From assembly GCF_037975245.1 (NCBI RefSeq), contig NC_092572.1, forward strand, positions 16,870,269 to 16,934,268: a stretch of 64,000 nt of DNA. Reading direction: 5' to 3'. Shown here one piece after another: positions 39,769-51,364 of this stretch. Made by a program: the position numbers and the translations under genes. Position 1 is the first letter of the stretch. Each line of letters begins with the position of its first letter. Below the pieces are notes generated by a model. That model saw only the letters and a list, made by a program, of their open reading frames with translations. It was not told the origin of the DNA and searched no databases. The DNA is from Apostichopus japonicus (taxonomy: Eukaryota; Echinodermata; Holothuroidea; Aspidochirotida; Stichopodidae).

Positions 39769-40758
39769 TCGAGACTCTCTTTTGCATCCGTGGTTCGAAC
39801 CCCGGGTGATGACGTCTTTTGCCGATCTTTTACAGCAAGTGCCTACACGGGGAGCTGTAAGTATTAGTTAATCCACCTAATATCTCAGTCCACACAGTGG
39901 CGCGATGGCTTGGCGCACTGTACGAGCTGATGTTCGAGACTCTCTTTTGCATCCGTGGTTCGAACCCCGGGTGTTGACGTCTTTTGCCGATCTTTTACAG
40001 CAAGTGCCTACACGGGGAGCTGTAAGTATTAGTTAATCCACCTAATATCTCAGTCCATACAGTGGCGCGATGGCTTGGCGCACTGTACGAGCTGATGTTC
40101 GAGACTCTCTTTTGCATCCGTGGTTCGAACCCCGGGTGTTGACGTCTTTTGCCGATCTTTTACAGCAAGTGCCTACACGGGGAGCTGTAAGTATTAGTTA
40201 ATCCACCTAATATCTCAGTCCATACAGTGGCGCGATGGCTTGGCGCACTGTACGAGCTGATGTTCGAGACTCTCTTTTGCATCCGTGGTTCGAACCCCGG
40301 GTGATGACGTCTTTTGCCGATCTTTTACAGCAAGTGCCTACACGGGGAGCTGTAAGTATTAGTTAATCCACCTAATATCTCAGTCCATACAGTGGCGCGA
40401 TGGCTTGGCGCACTGTAACAGCTGATGTTCGAGACTCTCTTTTGCATCCGTGGTTCGAACCCCGGGTGTTGACGTCTTTTGCCGATCTTTTACAGCAAGT
40501 GCCTACACGGGGAGCTGTAAGTATTAGTTAATCCACCTAATATCTCAGTCCATACAGTGGCGCGATGGCTCGGCGCACTGTACGAGCTGATGTTCGAGAC
40601 TCTCTTTTGCATCCGTGGTTCGAACCCCGGGTGTTGACGTCTTTTGCCGATCTTTTACAGCAAGTGCCTACACGGGGAGCTGTAAGTATTAGTTAATCCA
40701 CCTAATATCTCAGTCCATACAGTGGCGCGATGGCTTGGCGCACTGTACGAGCTGATGT
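39769..40758. repeat. Six-monomer unit, copy 1 (990 bp)
   Basis: Starts with the only two-copy marker CCACACAGTG (39890), whose partner lies 990 bp downstream (40880). Position-41 states of the first four monomers (A, T, T, A) agree with the next block. GTAACAGCTG (40417) and GGCTCGGCG (40567) are private to this copy. Confidence 0.75.
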
Positions 40759-41418
40759 TCGAGACTCTCTTTTGCATCCGTGGTTCGAACCCCGGGTGAT
40801 GACGTCTTTTGCCGATCTTTTACAGCAAGTGCCTACACGGGGAGCTGTAAGTATTAGTTAATCCACCTAATATCTCAGTCCACACAGTGGCGCGATGGCT
40901 TGGCGCACTGTACGAGCTGATGTTCGAGACTCTCTTTTGCATCCGTGGTTCGAACCCCGGGTGTTGACGTCTTTTGCCGATCTTTTACAGCAAGTGCCTA
41001 CACGGGGAGCTGTAAGTATTAGTTAATCCACCTAATATCTCAGTCCATACAGTGGCGCGATGGCTTGGCGCACTGTACGAGCTGATGTTCGAGACTCTCT
41101 TTTGCATCCGTGGTTCGAACCCCGGGTGTTGACGTCTTTTGCCGATCTTTTACAGCAAGTGCCTACACGGGGAGCTGTAAGTATTAGTTAATCCACCTAA
41201 TATCTCAGTCCATACAGTGGCGCGATGGCTTGGCGCACTGTACGAGCTGATGTTCGAGACTCACTTTTTCATCCGTGGTTCGAACCCCGGGTGATGACGT
41301 CTTTTGCCGATCTTTTACAGCAAGTGCCTACACGGGGAGCTGTAAGTATTAGTTAATCCACCTAATATCTCAGTCCATACAGTGGCGCGATGGCTTGGCG
41401 CACTGTACGAGCTGATGT
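40759..41418. repeat. Six-monomer unit, copy 2, matching over four monomers
   Basis: Directly follows copy 1 and repeats CCACACAGTG and the A, T, T, A order. The fourth monomer has a private ACTCACTTTTTC change near 41269. Agreement ends after it. The next two monomers share ATCCAACTAA instead (41521 and 41686). Confidence 0.72.
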
Positions 41419-43068
41419 TCGAGACTCTCTTTTGCATCCGTGGTTCGAACCCCGGGTGATGACGTCTTTTGCCGATCTTTTACAGCAAGTGCCTACACGG
41501 GGAGCTGTAAGTATTAGTTAATCCAACTAATATCTCAGTCCATACAGTGGCGCGATGGCTTGGCGCACTGTACGAGCTGATGTTCGAGACTCTCTTTTGC
41601 ATCCGTGGTTCGAACCCCGGGTGTTGACGTCTTTTGCCGATCTTTTACAGCAAGTGTCTACACGGGGAGCTGTAAGTATTAGTTAATCCAACTAATATCT
41701 CAGTCCATACAGTGGCGCGATGGCTTGGCGCACTGTACGAGCTGATGTTCGAGACTCTCTTTTGCATCCGTGGTTCGAACCCCGGGTGATGACGTCTTTT
41801 GCCGATCTTTTACAGCAAGTGCCTACACGGGGAGCTGTAAGTATTAGTTAATCCACCTAATATCTCAGTCCATACAGTGGCGCGATGGCTTGGCGCACTG
41901 TACGAGCTGATGTTCGAGACTCTCTTTTGCATCCGTGGTTCGAACCCCGGGTGATGACGTCTTTTGCCGATCTTTTACAGCAAGTGCCTACACGGGGAGC
42001 TGTAAGTATTAGTTAATCCACCTAATATCTCAGTCCATACAGTGGCGCGATGGCTTGGCGCACTGTACGAGCTGATGTTCGAGACTCTCTTTTGCATCCG
42101 TGGTTCGAACCCCGGGTGATGACGTCTTTTGCCGATCTTTTACAGCAAGTGCCTACACGGGGAGCTGTAAGTATTAGTTAATCCACCTAATATCTCAGTC
42201 CATACAGTGGCGCGATGGCTTGGCGCACTGTACGAGCTGATGTTCGAGACTCTCTTTTGCATCCGTGGTTCGAACCCCGGGTGATGACGTCTTTTGCCGA
42301 TCTTTTACAGCAAGTGCCTACACGGGGAGCTGTAAGTATTAGTTAATCCACCTAATATCTCAGTCCATACAGTGGCGCGATGGCTTGGCGCACTGTACGA
42401 GCTGATGTTCGAGACTCTCTTTTGCATCCGTGGTTCGAACCCCGGGTGTTGACGTCTTTTGCCGATCTTTTACAGCAAGTGCCTACACGGGGAGCTGTAA
42501 GTATTAGTTAATCCACCTAATATCTCAGTCCATACAGTGGCGCGATGGCTTGGCGCACTGTACGAGCTGATGTTCGAGACTCTCTTTTGCATCCGTGGTT
42601 CGAACCCCGGGTGTTGACGTCTTTTGCCGATCTTTTACAGCAAGTGCCTACACGGGGAGCTGTAAGTATTAGTTAATCCACCTAATATCTCAGTCCATAC
42701 AGTGGCGCGATGGCTTGGCGCACTGTACGAGCTGATGTTCGAGACTCTCTTTTGCATCCGTGGTTCGAACCCCGGGTGATGACGTCTTTTGCCGATCTTT
42801 TACAGCAAGTGCCTACACGGGGAGCTGTAAGTATTAGTTAATCCACCTAATATCTCAGTCCATACAGTGGCGCGATGGCTTGGCGCACTGTACGAGCTGA
42901 TGTTCGAGACTCTCTTTTGCATCCGTGGTTCGAACCCCGGGTGATGACGTCTTTTGCCGATCTTTTACAGCAAGTGCCTACACGGGGAGCTGTAAGTATT
43001 AGTTAATCCACCTAATATCTCAGTCCATACAGTGGCGCGATGGCTTGGCGCACTGTACGAGCTGATGT
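41419..43068. repeat. Uniform satellite monomers
   Basis: Ten monomers. The first two share ATCCAACTAA, and the second also has AAGTGTCTAC at 41654. The rest are the usual form with A or T at position 41. No other feature was found. Confidence 0.88.
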
Positions 43069-44553
43069 TCGAGACTCTCTTTTGCATCCGTGGTTCGAAC
43101 CCCGGGTGTTGACGTCTTTTGCCGATCTTTTACAGCAAGTGCCTACACGGGGAGCTGTAAGTATTAGTTAATCCACCTAATATCTCAGTCCATACAGTGG
43201 CGCGATGGCTTGGCGCACTGTACGAGCTGATGTTCGAGACTCTCTTTTGCATCCGTGGTTCGAACCCCGGGTGTTGACGTCTTTTGCCGATCTTTTACAG
43301 CAAGTGCCTACACGGGGAGCTGTAAGTATTAGTTAATCCACCTAATATCTCAGTCCATACAGTGGCGCGATGGCTTGGCGCACTGTACGAGCTGATGTTC
43401 GAGACTCTCTTTTGCATCCGTGGTTCGAACCCCGGGTGTTGACGTCTTTTGCCGATCTTTTACAGCAAGTGCCTACACGGGGAGCTGTAAGTATTAGTTA
43501 ATCCACCTAATATCTCAGTCCATACAGTGGCGCGATGGCTTGGCGCACTGTACGAGCTGATGTTCGAGACTCTCTTTTGCATCCGTGGTTCGAACCCCGG
43601 GTGTTGACGTCTTTTGCCGATCTTTTACAGCAAGTGCCTACACGGGGAGCTGTAAGTATTAGTTAATCCACCTAATATCTCAGTCCATACAGTGGCGCGA
43701 TGGCTTGGCGCACTGTACGAGCTGATGTTCGAGACTCTCTTTTGCATCCGTGGTTCGAACCCCGGGTGTTGACGTCTTTTGCCGATCTTTTACAGCAAGT
43801 GCCTACACGGGGAGCTGTAAGTATTAGTTAATCCACCTAATATCTCAGTCCATACAGTGGCGCGATGGCTTGGCGCACTGTACGAGCTGATGTTCGAGAC
43901 TCTCTTTTGCATCCGTGGTTCGAACCCCGGGTGTTGACGTCTTTTGCCGATCTTTTACAGCAAGTGCCTACACGGGGAGCTGTAAGTATTAGTTAATCCA
44001 CCTAATATCTCAGTCCATACAGTGGCGCGATGGCTTGGCGCACTGTACGAGCTGATGTTCGAGACTCTCTTTTGCATCCGTGGTTCGAACCCCGGGTGTT
44101 GACGTCTTTTGCCGATCTTTTACAGCAAGTGCCTACACGGGGAGCTGTAAGTATTAGTTAATCCACCTAATATCTCAGTCCATACAGTGGCGCGATGGCT
44201 TGGCGCACTGTACGAGCTGATGTTCGAGACTCTCTTTTGCATCCGTGGTTCGAACCCCGGGTGTTGACGTCTTTTGCCGATCTTTTACAGCAAGTGCCTA
44301 CACGGGGAGCTGTAAGTATTAGTTAATCCACCTAATATCTCAGTCCATACAGTGGCGCGATGGCTTGGCGCACTGTACGAGCTGATGTTCGAGACTCTCT
44401 TTTGCATCCGTGGTTCGAACCCCGGGTGTTGACGTCTTTTGCCGATCTTTTACAGCAAGTGCCTACACGGGGAGCTGTAAGTATTAGTTAATCCACCTAA
44501 TATCTCAGTCCATACAGTGGCGCGATGGCTTGGCGCACTGTACGAGCTGATGT
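43069..44553. repeat. Homogenised run of nine identical GTGTTG monomers
   Basis: Nine successive monomers appear identical by eye, all with T at position 41. The T state then continues in five more monomers to 45378, two of which have a private change (ATCTCCGTCC at 44668, ACGAGATGATG at 44870). This points to recent local amplification or gene conversion. Confidence 0.85.
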
Positions 44554-47192
44554 TCGAGACTCTCTTTTGCATCCGTGGTTCGAACCCCGGGTGTTGACGT
44601 CTTTTGCCGATCTTTTACAGCAAGTGCCTACACGGGGAGCTGTAAGTATTAGTTAATCCACCTAATATCTCCGTCCATACAGTGGCGCGATGGCTTGGCG
44701 CACTGTACGAGCTGATGTTCGAGACTCTCTTTTGCATCCGTGGTTCGAACCCCGGGTGTTGACGTCTTTTGCCGATCTTTTACAGCAAGTGCCTACACGG
44801 GGAGCTGTAAGTATTAGTTAATCCACCTAATATCTCAGTCCATACAGTGGCGCGATGGCTTGGCGCACTGTACGAGATGATGTTCGAGACTCTCTTTTGC
44901 ATCCGTGGTTCGAACCCCGGGTGTTGACGTCTTTTGCCGATCTTTTACAGCAAGTGCCTACACGGGGAGCTGTAAGTATTAGTTAATCCACCTAATATCT
45001 CAGTCCATACAGTGGCGCGATGGCTTGGCGCACTGTACGAGCTGATGTTCGAGACTCTCTTTTGCATCCGTGGTTCGAACCCCGGGTGTTGACGTCTTTT
45101 GCCGATCTTTTACAGCAAGTGCCTACACGGGGAGCTGTAAGTATTAGTTAATCCACCTAATATCTCAGTCCATACAGTGGCGCGATGGCTTGGCGCACTG
45201 TACGAGCTGATGTTCGAGACTCTCTTTTGCATCCGTGGTTCGAACCCCGGGTGTTGACGTCTTTTGCCGATCTTTTACAGCAAGTGCCTACACGGGGAGC
45301 TGTAAGTATTAGTTAATCCACCTAATATCTCAGTCCATACAGTGGCGCGATGGCTTGGCGCACTGTACGAGCTGATGTTCGAGACTCTCTTTTGCATCCG
45401 TGGTTCGAACCCCGGGTGATGACGTCTTTTGCCGATCTTTTACAGCAAGTGCCTACACGGGGAGCTGTAAGTATTAGTTAATCCACCTAATATCTCAGTC
45501 CATACAGTGGCGCGATGGCTTGGCGCACTGTACGAGCTGATGTTCGAGACTCTCTTTTGCATCCGTGGTTCGAACCCCGGGTGATGACGTCTTTTGCCGA
45601 TCTTTTACAGCAAGTGCCTACACGGGGAGCTGTAAGTATTAGTTAATCCACCTAATATCTCAGTCCATACAGTGGCGCGATGGCTTGGCGCACTGTACGA
45701 GCTGATGTTCGAGACTCTCTTTTGCATCCGTGGTTCGAACCCCGGGTGTTGACGTCTTTTGCCGATCTTTTACAGCAAGTGCCTACACGGGGAGCTGTAA
45801 GTATTAGTTAATCCACCTAAGATCTCAGTCCATACAGTGGCGCGATGGCTTGGCGCACTGTACGAGCTGATGTTCGAGACTCTCTTTTGCATCCGTGGTT
45901 CGAACCCCGGGTGATGACGTCTTTTGCCGATCTTTTACAGCAAGTGCCTACACGGGGAGCTGTAAGTATTAGTTAATCCACCTAATATCTCAGTCCATAC
46001 AGTGGCGCGATGGCTCGGCGCACTGTACGAGCTGATGTTCGAGACTCTCTTTTGCATCCGTGGTTCGAACCCCGGGTGATGACGTCTTTTGCCGATCTTT
46101 TACAGCAAGTGCCTACACGGGGAGCTGTAAGTATTAGTTAATCCACCTAATATCTCAGTCCATACAGTGGCGCGATGGCTCGGCGCACTGTACGAGCTGA
46201 TGTTCGAGACTCTCTTTTGCATCCGTGGTTCGAACCCCGGGTGATGACGTCTTTTGCCGATCTTTTACAGCAAGTGCCTACACGGGGAGCTGTAAGTATT
46301 AGTTAATCCACCTAATATCTCAGTCCATACAGTAGCGCGATGGCTCGGCGCACTGTACGAGCTGATGTTCGAGACTCTCTTTTGCATCCGTGGTTCGAAC
46401 CCCGGGTGATGACGTCTTTTGCCGATCTTTTACAGCAAGTGCCTACACGGGGAGCTGTAAGTATTAGTTAATCCACCTAATATCTCAGTCCATACAGTGG
46501 CGCGATGGCTTGGCGCGCTGTACGAGCTCATGATCGAGACTCTCTTTTGCATCCGTGGTTCGAACCCCGGGTGTTGACGTCTTTTGCCGATCTTTTACAG
46601 CAAGTGCCTACACGGGGAGCTGTAAGTATTAGTAAATCCACCTAATATCTCAGTCCATACAGTGGCGCGATGGCTTGGCGCGCTGTACGAGCTGATGTTC
46701 GAGACTCTCTTTTGCATCCGTGGTTCGAACCCCGGGTGATGACGTCTTTTGCCGATCTTTTACAGCAAGTGCCTACACGGGGAGCTGTAAGTATTAGTTA
46801 ATCCACCTAATATCTCAGTCCATACAGTGGCGCGATGGCTTGGCGCACTGTACGAGCTGATGTTCGAGACTCTCTTTTGCATCCGTGGTTCGAACCCCGG
46901 GTGTTGACGTCTTTTGCCGATCTTTTACAGCAAGTGCCTACACGGGGAGCTGTAAGTATTAGTTAATCCACCTAATATCTCAGTCCATACAGTGGCGCGA
47001 TGGCTTGGCGCACTGTACGAGATGAAGTTCGAGACTCTCTTTTGCATCCGTGGTTCGAACCCGGGTGTTGACGTCTTTTGCCGATCTTTTACAGCAAGTG
47101 CCTACACGGGGAGCTGTAAGTATTAGTTAATCCACCTAATATCTCAGTCCATACAGTGGCGCGATGGCTTGGCGCACTGTACGAGCTGACGT
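44554..47192. repeat. Satellite monomers grading into a divergent zone
   Basis: Sixteen monomers. From 45.8 kb variants become dense: AAGATCTCAG (45819), GGCTCGGCG in three neighbours (46011, 46176, 46341), GCGCGCTGTAC in two (near 46513 and 46678), GAGCTCATGATCG (46525), GATGAAGTTCG (47022) and a one-base deletion in the C run after box B (47060). Confidence 0.85.
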
Positions 47193-48181
47193 TCGAGACT
47201 CTCTTTTGCATCCGTGGTTCGAAACCCGGGTGTTGACGTCTTTTGCCGATCTTTTACAGCAAGTGCCTACACGGGGAGCTGTAAGTATAAGTTAATCCAC
47301 CTAATAGCTCAGTCCGTACAGTGGCGCGATGGCTTGGCGCACTGTACGAGCTGACGTTCGAGACTCTCTTTTGCATCCGTGGTTCGAACCCCGGGTGTTG
47401 ACGTCTTTTGCCGATCTTTTACAGCAAGTGCCTACACGGGGAGCTGTAAGTATTAGTTAATCCACCTAATAGCTCAGTCCGTACAGTGGCGCGATGGCTT
47501 GGCGCACTGTACGAGCTGACGTTCGAGACTCTCTTTTGCATCCGTGGTTCGAACCCCGGGTGTTGACGTCTTTTGCCGATCTTTTACAGCAAGTGCCTAC
47601 ACGGGGAGCTGTAAGTATTAGTTAATCCACCTAATAGCTCAGTCCGTACAGTGGCGCGATGGCTTGGCGCACTGTACGAGCTGACGTTCGAGACTCTCTT
47701 TTGCATCCGTGGTTCGAACCCCGGGTGTTGACGTCTTTTGCCGATCTTTTACAGCAAGTGCCTACACGGGGAGCTGTAAGTATTAGTTAATCCACCTAAT
47801 AGCTCAGTCCGTACAGTGGCGCGATGGCTTGGCGCACTGTACGAGCTGACGTTCGAGACTCTCTTTTGCATCCGTGGTTCGAACCCCGGGTGTTGACGTC
47901 TTTTGCCGATCTTTTACAGCAAGTGCCTACACGGGGAGCTGTAAGTATTAGTTAATCCACCTAATAGCTCAGTCCGTACAGTGGCGCGATGGCTTGGCGC
48001 ACTGTACGAGCTGACGTTCGAGACTCTCTTTTGCATCCGTGGTTCGAACCCCGGGTGTTGACGTCTTTTGCCGATCTTTTACAGCAAGTGCCTACACGGG
48101 GAGCTGTAAGTATTAGTTAATCCACCTAATAGCTCAGTCCGTACAGTGGGCGATGGCTTGGCGCACTGTACGAGCTGACGT
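47193..48181. repeat. Six monomers with TAGCTCAGTCCG (improved box A and longer hairpin)
   Basis: Six consecutive monomers (47193, 47358, 47523, 47688, 47853, 48018) carry TAGCTC in place of TATCTC and CCGTAC in place of CCATAC, and most are flanked by GACG in place of GATG before TCGAG. The first change brings the box A candidate to 10 of 11 consensus positions and resembles a canonical D-arm start. The second lengthens the hairpin stem to 12 bp. The last of the six has a one-base deletion (CAGTGGGCGATGG, 48145). The next two monomers (48182, 48347) keep CCGTAC but have TATCTC again. This may be the ancestral form or a new local variant. Confidence 0.9.
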
Positions 48182-51151
48182 TCGAGACTCTCTTTTGCAT
48201 CCGTGGTTCGAACCCCGGGTGTTGACGTCTTTTGCCGATCTTTTACAGCAAGTGCCTACACGGGGAGCTGTAAGTATTAGTTAATCCACCTAATATCTCA
48301 GTCCGTACAGTGGCGCGATGGCTTGGCGCACTGTACGAGCTGACGTTCGAGACTCTCTTTTGCATCCGTGGTTCGAACCCCGGGTGTTGACGTCTTTTGC
48401 CGATCTTTTACAGCAAGTGCCTACACGGGGAGCTGTAAGTATTATTTAATCCACCTAATATCTCAGTCCGTACAGTGGCGCGATGGCTTGGCGCACTGTA
48501 CGAGCTGACGTTCGAGACTCTCTTTTGCATCCGTGGTTCGAACCCCGGGTGTTGACGTCTTTTGCCGATCTTTTACAGCAAGTGCCTACACGGGGAGCTG
48601 TAAGTATTATTTAATCCACCTAATATCTCAGTCCATACAGTGGCGCGATGGCTTGGCGCACTGTACGAGCTGACGTTCGAGACTCTCTTTTGCATCCGTG
48701 GTTCGAACCCCGGGTGATGACGTCTTTTGCCGATCTTTTACAGCAAGTGCCTACACGGGGAGCTGTAAGTATTAGTTAATCCACCTAATATCTCAGTCCA
48801 TACAGTGGCGCGATGGCTTGGCGCACTGTACGAGCTGATGTTCGAGACTCTCTTTTGCATCCGTGGTTCGAACCCCGGGTGTTGACGTCTTTTGCCGATC
48901 TTTTACAGCAAGTGCCTACACGGGGAGCTGTAAGTATTAGTTAATCCACCTAATATCTCAGTCCATACAGTGGCGCGATGGCTTGGCGCACTGTACGAGC
49001 TGATGTTCGAGACTCTCTTTTGCATCCGTGGTTCGAACCCCGGGTGTTGACGTCTTTTGCCGATCTTTTACAGCAAGTGCCTACACGGGGAGCTGTAAGT
49101 ATTAGTTAATCCACCTAATATCTCAGTCCATACAGTGGCGCGATGGCTTGGCGCACTGTACGAGCTGATGTTCGAGACTCTCTTTTGCATCCGTGGTTCG
49201 AACCCCGGGTGTTGACGTCTTTTGCCGATCTTTTACAGCAAGTGCCTACACGGGGAGCTGTAAGTATTAGTTAATCCACCTAATATCTCAGTCCATACAG
49301 TGGCGCGATGGCTTGGCGCACTGTACGAGCTGATGTTCGAGACTCTCTTTTGCATCCGTGGTTCGAACCCCGGGTGTTGACGTCTTTTGCCGATCTTTTA
49401 CAGCAAGTGCCTACACGGGGAGCTGTAAGTATTAGTTAATCCACCTAATATCTCAGTCCATACAGTGGCGCGATGGCTTGGCGCACTGTACGAGCTGACG
49501 TTCGAGACTCTCTTTTGCATCCGTGGTTCGAACCCCGGGTGATGACGTCTTTTGCCGATCTTTTACAGCAAGTGCCTACACGGGGAGCTGTAAGTATTAG
49601 TTAATCCACCTAATATCTCAGTCCATACAGTGGCGCGATGGCTTGGCGCACTGTACGAGCTGACGTTCGAGACTCTCTTTTGCATCCGTGGTTCGAACCC
49701 CGGGTGATGACGTCTTTTGCCGATCTTTTACAGCAAGTGCCTACACGGGGAGCTGTAAGTATTAGTTAATCCACCTAATATCTCAGTCCATACAGTGGCG
49801 CGATGGCTTGGCGCACTGTACGAGCTGACGTTCGAGACTCTCTTTTGCATCCGTGGTTCGAACCCCGGGTGATGACGTCTTTTGCCGATCTTTTACAGCA
49901 AGTGCCTACACGGGGAGCTGTAAGTATTAGTTAATCCACCTAATATCTCAGTCCATACAGTGGCGCGATGGCTTGGCGCACTGTACGAGCTGATGTTCGA
50001 GACTCTCTTTTGCATCCGTGGTTCGAACCCCGGGTGTTGACGTCTTTTGCCGATCTTTTACAGCAAGTGCCTACACGGGGAGCTGTAAGTATTAGTTAAT
50101 CCACCTAATATCTCAGTCCATACAGTGGCGCGATGGCTTGGCGCACTGTACGAGCTGATGTTCGAGACTCTCTTTTGCATCCGTGGTTCGAACCCCGGGT
50201 GTTGACGTCTTTTGCCGATCTTTTACAGCAAGTGCCTACACGGGGAGCTGTAAGTATTAGTTAATCCACCTAATATCTCAGTCCATACAGTGGCGCGATG
50301 GCTTGGCGCACTGTACGAGCTGATGTTCGAGACTCTCTTTTGCATCCGTGGTTCGAACCCCGGGTGATGACCTCTTTTGCCGATCTTTTACAGCAAGTGC
50401 CTACACGGGGAGCTGTAAGTATTAGTTAATCCACCTAATATCTCAGTCCATACAGTGGCGCGATGGCTTGGCGCACTGTACGAGCTGATGTTCGAGACTC
50501 TCTTTTGCATCCGTGGTTCGAACCCCGGGTGATGACGTCTTTTGCCGATCTTTTACAGCAAGTGCCTACACGGGGAGCTGTAAGTATTAGTTAATCCACC
50601 TAATATCTCAGTCCATACAGTGGCGCGATGGCTTGGCGCACTGTACGAGCTGATGTTCGAGACTCTCTTTTGCATCCGTGGTTCGAACCCCGGGTGTTGA
50701 CGTCTTTTGCCGATCTTTTACAGCAAGTGCCTACACGGGGAGCTGTAAGTATTAGTTAATCCACCTAATATCTCAATCCATACAGTGGCGCGATGGCTTG
50801 GCGCACTGTACGAGCTGATGTTCGAGACTCTCTTTTGCATCCGTGGTTCGAACCCCGGGTGTTGACGTCTTTTGCCGATCTTTTACAGCAAGTGCCTACA
50901 CGGGGAGCTGTAAGTATTAGTTAATCCACCTAATATCTCAGTTCATACAGTGGCGCGATGGCTTGGCGCACTGTACGAGCTGATGTTCGAGACTCTCTTT
51001 TGCATCCGTGGTTCGAACCCCGGGTGATGACGTCTTTTGCCGATCTTTTACAGCAAGTGCCTACACGGGGAGCTGTAAGTATTAGTTAATCCACCAAATA
51101 TCTCAGTCCATACAGTGGCGCGATGGCTTGGCGCACTGTACGAGCTGATGT
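48182..51151. repeat. Satellite monomers returning to the usual form
   Basis: Eighteen monomers. GACG before TCGAG fades out (48182-48677 and again 49502-49832), and TATTATTTAAT occurs in two neighbours (near 48442 and 48607). Isolated changes: GACCTC at 50369, CTCAATCC at 50773, CAGTTCAT at 50939, CCACCAAAT at 51092. Confidence 0.88.
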
Positions 51152-51263
51152 TCGAGACTCTCTTTTGCATCCGTGGTTCGAACCCCGGGTGATGACGTCT
51201 TTTGCCGATCTTTTACAGCAAGTGCCTACACGGGGAGCTGTAAGTATTAGTTAATCCACCTAA

Positions 51264-51291
51264 TATCTCAGTCCATACAGTGGCGCGATGG
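51264..51291 (+). promoter_or_regulatory. Two overlapping-range box-A-like candidates, representative monomer
   Basis: TATCTCAGTCC (51264-51274) matches 9 of 11 positions of the box A consensus TRGYNNARNNG. TGGCGCGATGG (51281-51291) also matches closely but lacks the A at tRNA position 14. The first lies 51 bp, start to start, upstream of GTTCGAGAC. The second lies 59 bp upstream of the main box B. Both spacings are compatible with a TFIIIC-type promoter. In six monomers at 47193-48181 the first candidate is TAGCTCAGTCC, which raises the match to 10 of 11. Neither can be declared the functional one. Confidence 0.4.
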
Positions 51292-51305
51292 CTTGGCGCA
51301 CTGTA
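51276..51305 (+). other. Hairpin-forming inverted repeat, representative monomer
   Basis: TACAGT then, after one bulged G, GCGC on the left pairs with GCGC then ACTGTA on the right, closing a 9-nt loop (GATGGCTTG). That gives 10 bp of stem, present in nearly every monomer. Where position 124 is G (47193-48625 and 55112-56761), the stem gains two more pairs (CG with CG), reaching 12 bp. The GGCACATGG one-base-deletion variants (4091, 6734, 7723, 9207, 13170) break the GCGC half. The inner GCGC pair is the same D-stem as in the tRNA-like module, so the two folds share bases. It could be a structural relic, a cruciform-prone site or an RNA hairpin. Confidence 0.7.
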
Positions 51306-51314
51306 CGAGCTGAT

Positions 51315-51323
51315 GTTCGAGAC
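51315..51323 (+). promoter_or_regulatory. Second B-box-like motif across the monomer junction
   Basis: GTTCGAGAC fits the relaxed box B form GWTCRANNC and lies 25 bp upstream of the main box B. In the first 3.6 kb many monomers have CTTCGAGAC instead (GATC before TCGAG), and monomers starting at 21124, 21619 and 21784 have CCAGAC. This copy is therefore less constrained than the main one. It could be a relic of a second tRNA-like unit or a chance match. Confidence 0.35.
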
Positions 51324-51339
51324 TCTCTTTTGCATCCGT

Positions 51340-51350
51340 GGTTCGAACCC
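51340..51350 (+). promoter_or_regulatory. Pol III box B match, representative monomer
   Basis: GGTTCGAACCC matches the tRNA box B consensus GGTTCGANNCC at every position (monomer positions 24-34). Box B is the TFIIIC binding site in tRNA genes and tRNA-derived SINEs. It is kept in nearly all monomers. Exceptions include GGATCGAAC near 13558, GTTGTTCGAAC at 57279, 58764 and 58929, and GAACTCC or GAATTCC variants. The motif is also a 10-bp palindrome (GGTTCGAACC), so it reads equally on the minus strand. Binding is not shown by sequence alone. Confidence 0.65.
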
Positions 51351-51364
51351 CGGGTGATGACGTC

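Larger units (their letters stand above)
51281..51353 (+). other. tRNA-like / SINE-head-like module, one representative of the array
   Basis: This is one of roughly 387 equivalent modules, each crossing a monomer junction. It opens with TGGCGCGATGG, which resembles a tRNA box A. GCGC and GCGC pair across a 9-nt loop, like a D-stem. It ends with GGTTCGAACCC, a perfect box B and T-loop (TTCGAAC). The D-to-T distance is about 15 nt longer than in a short-variable-arm tRNA, so it recalls a class II (Leu/Ser) tRNA or a SINE head. The T-stem pairs at only 3 of 5 positions. No acceptor stem or convincing anticodon arm forms, so this is not a working tRNA gene. Inference: the satellite derives from a tRNA gene or tRNA-derived SINE. 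The isoacceptor cannot be fixed. Confidence 0.6.

Noticed and set aside
47060-48150. One-base deletions as sequencing errors
   Set aside because: They are isolated and could be errors in homopolymer or GC-rich runs, but the GGCACATGG deletion recurs at five places linked by duplications, so length change is real at least there. I keep them as variants.
51240-51271. A true 32-nt intron from GTAAGT to CTCAG in each monomer
   Set aside because: GTAAGT, a CTAAT branch-like motif and CTCAG are present, but 32 nt is too short for usual splicing, so it is treated as chance.
51281-51353. Functional tRNA gene in each monomer
   Set aside because: No acceptor stem or anticodon arm forms, the T-stem pairs at 3 of 5 positions, and a TTTT lies before box B. 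Only a tRNA-like origin is supported.
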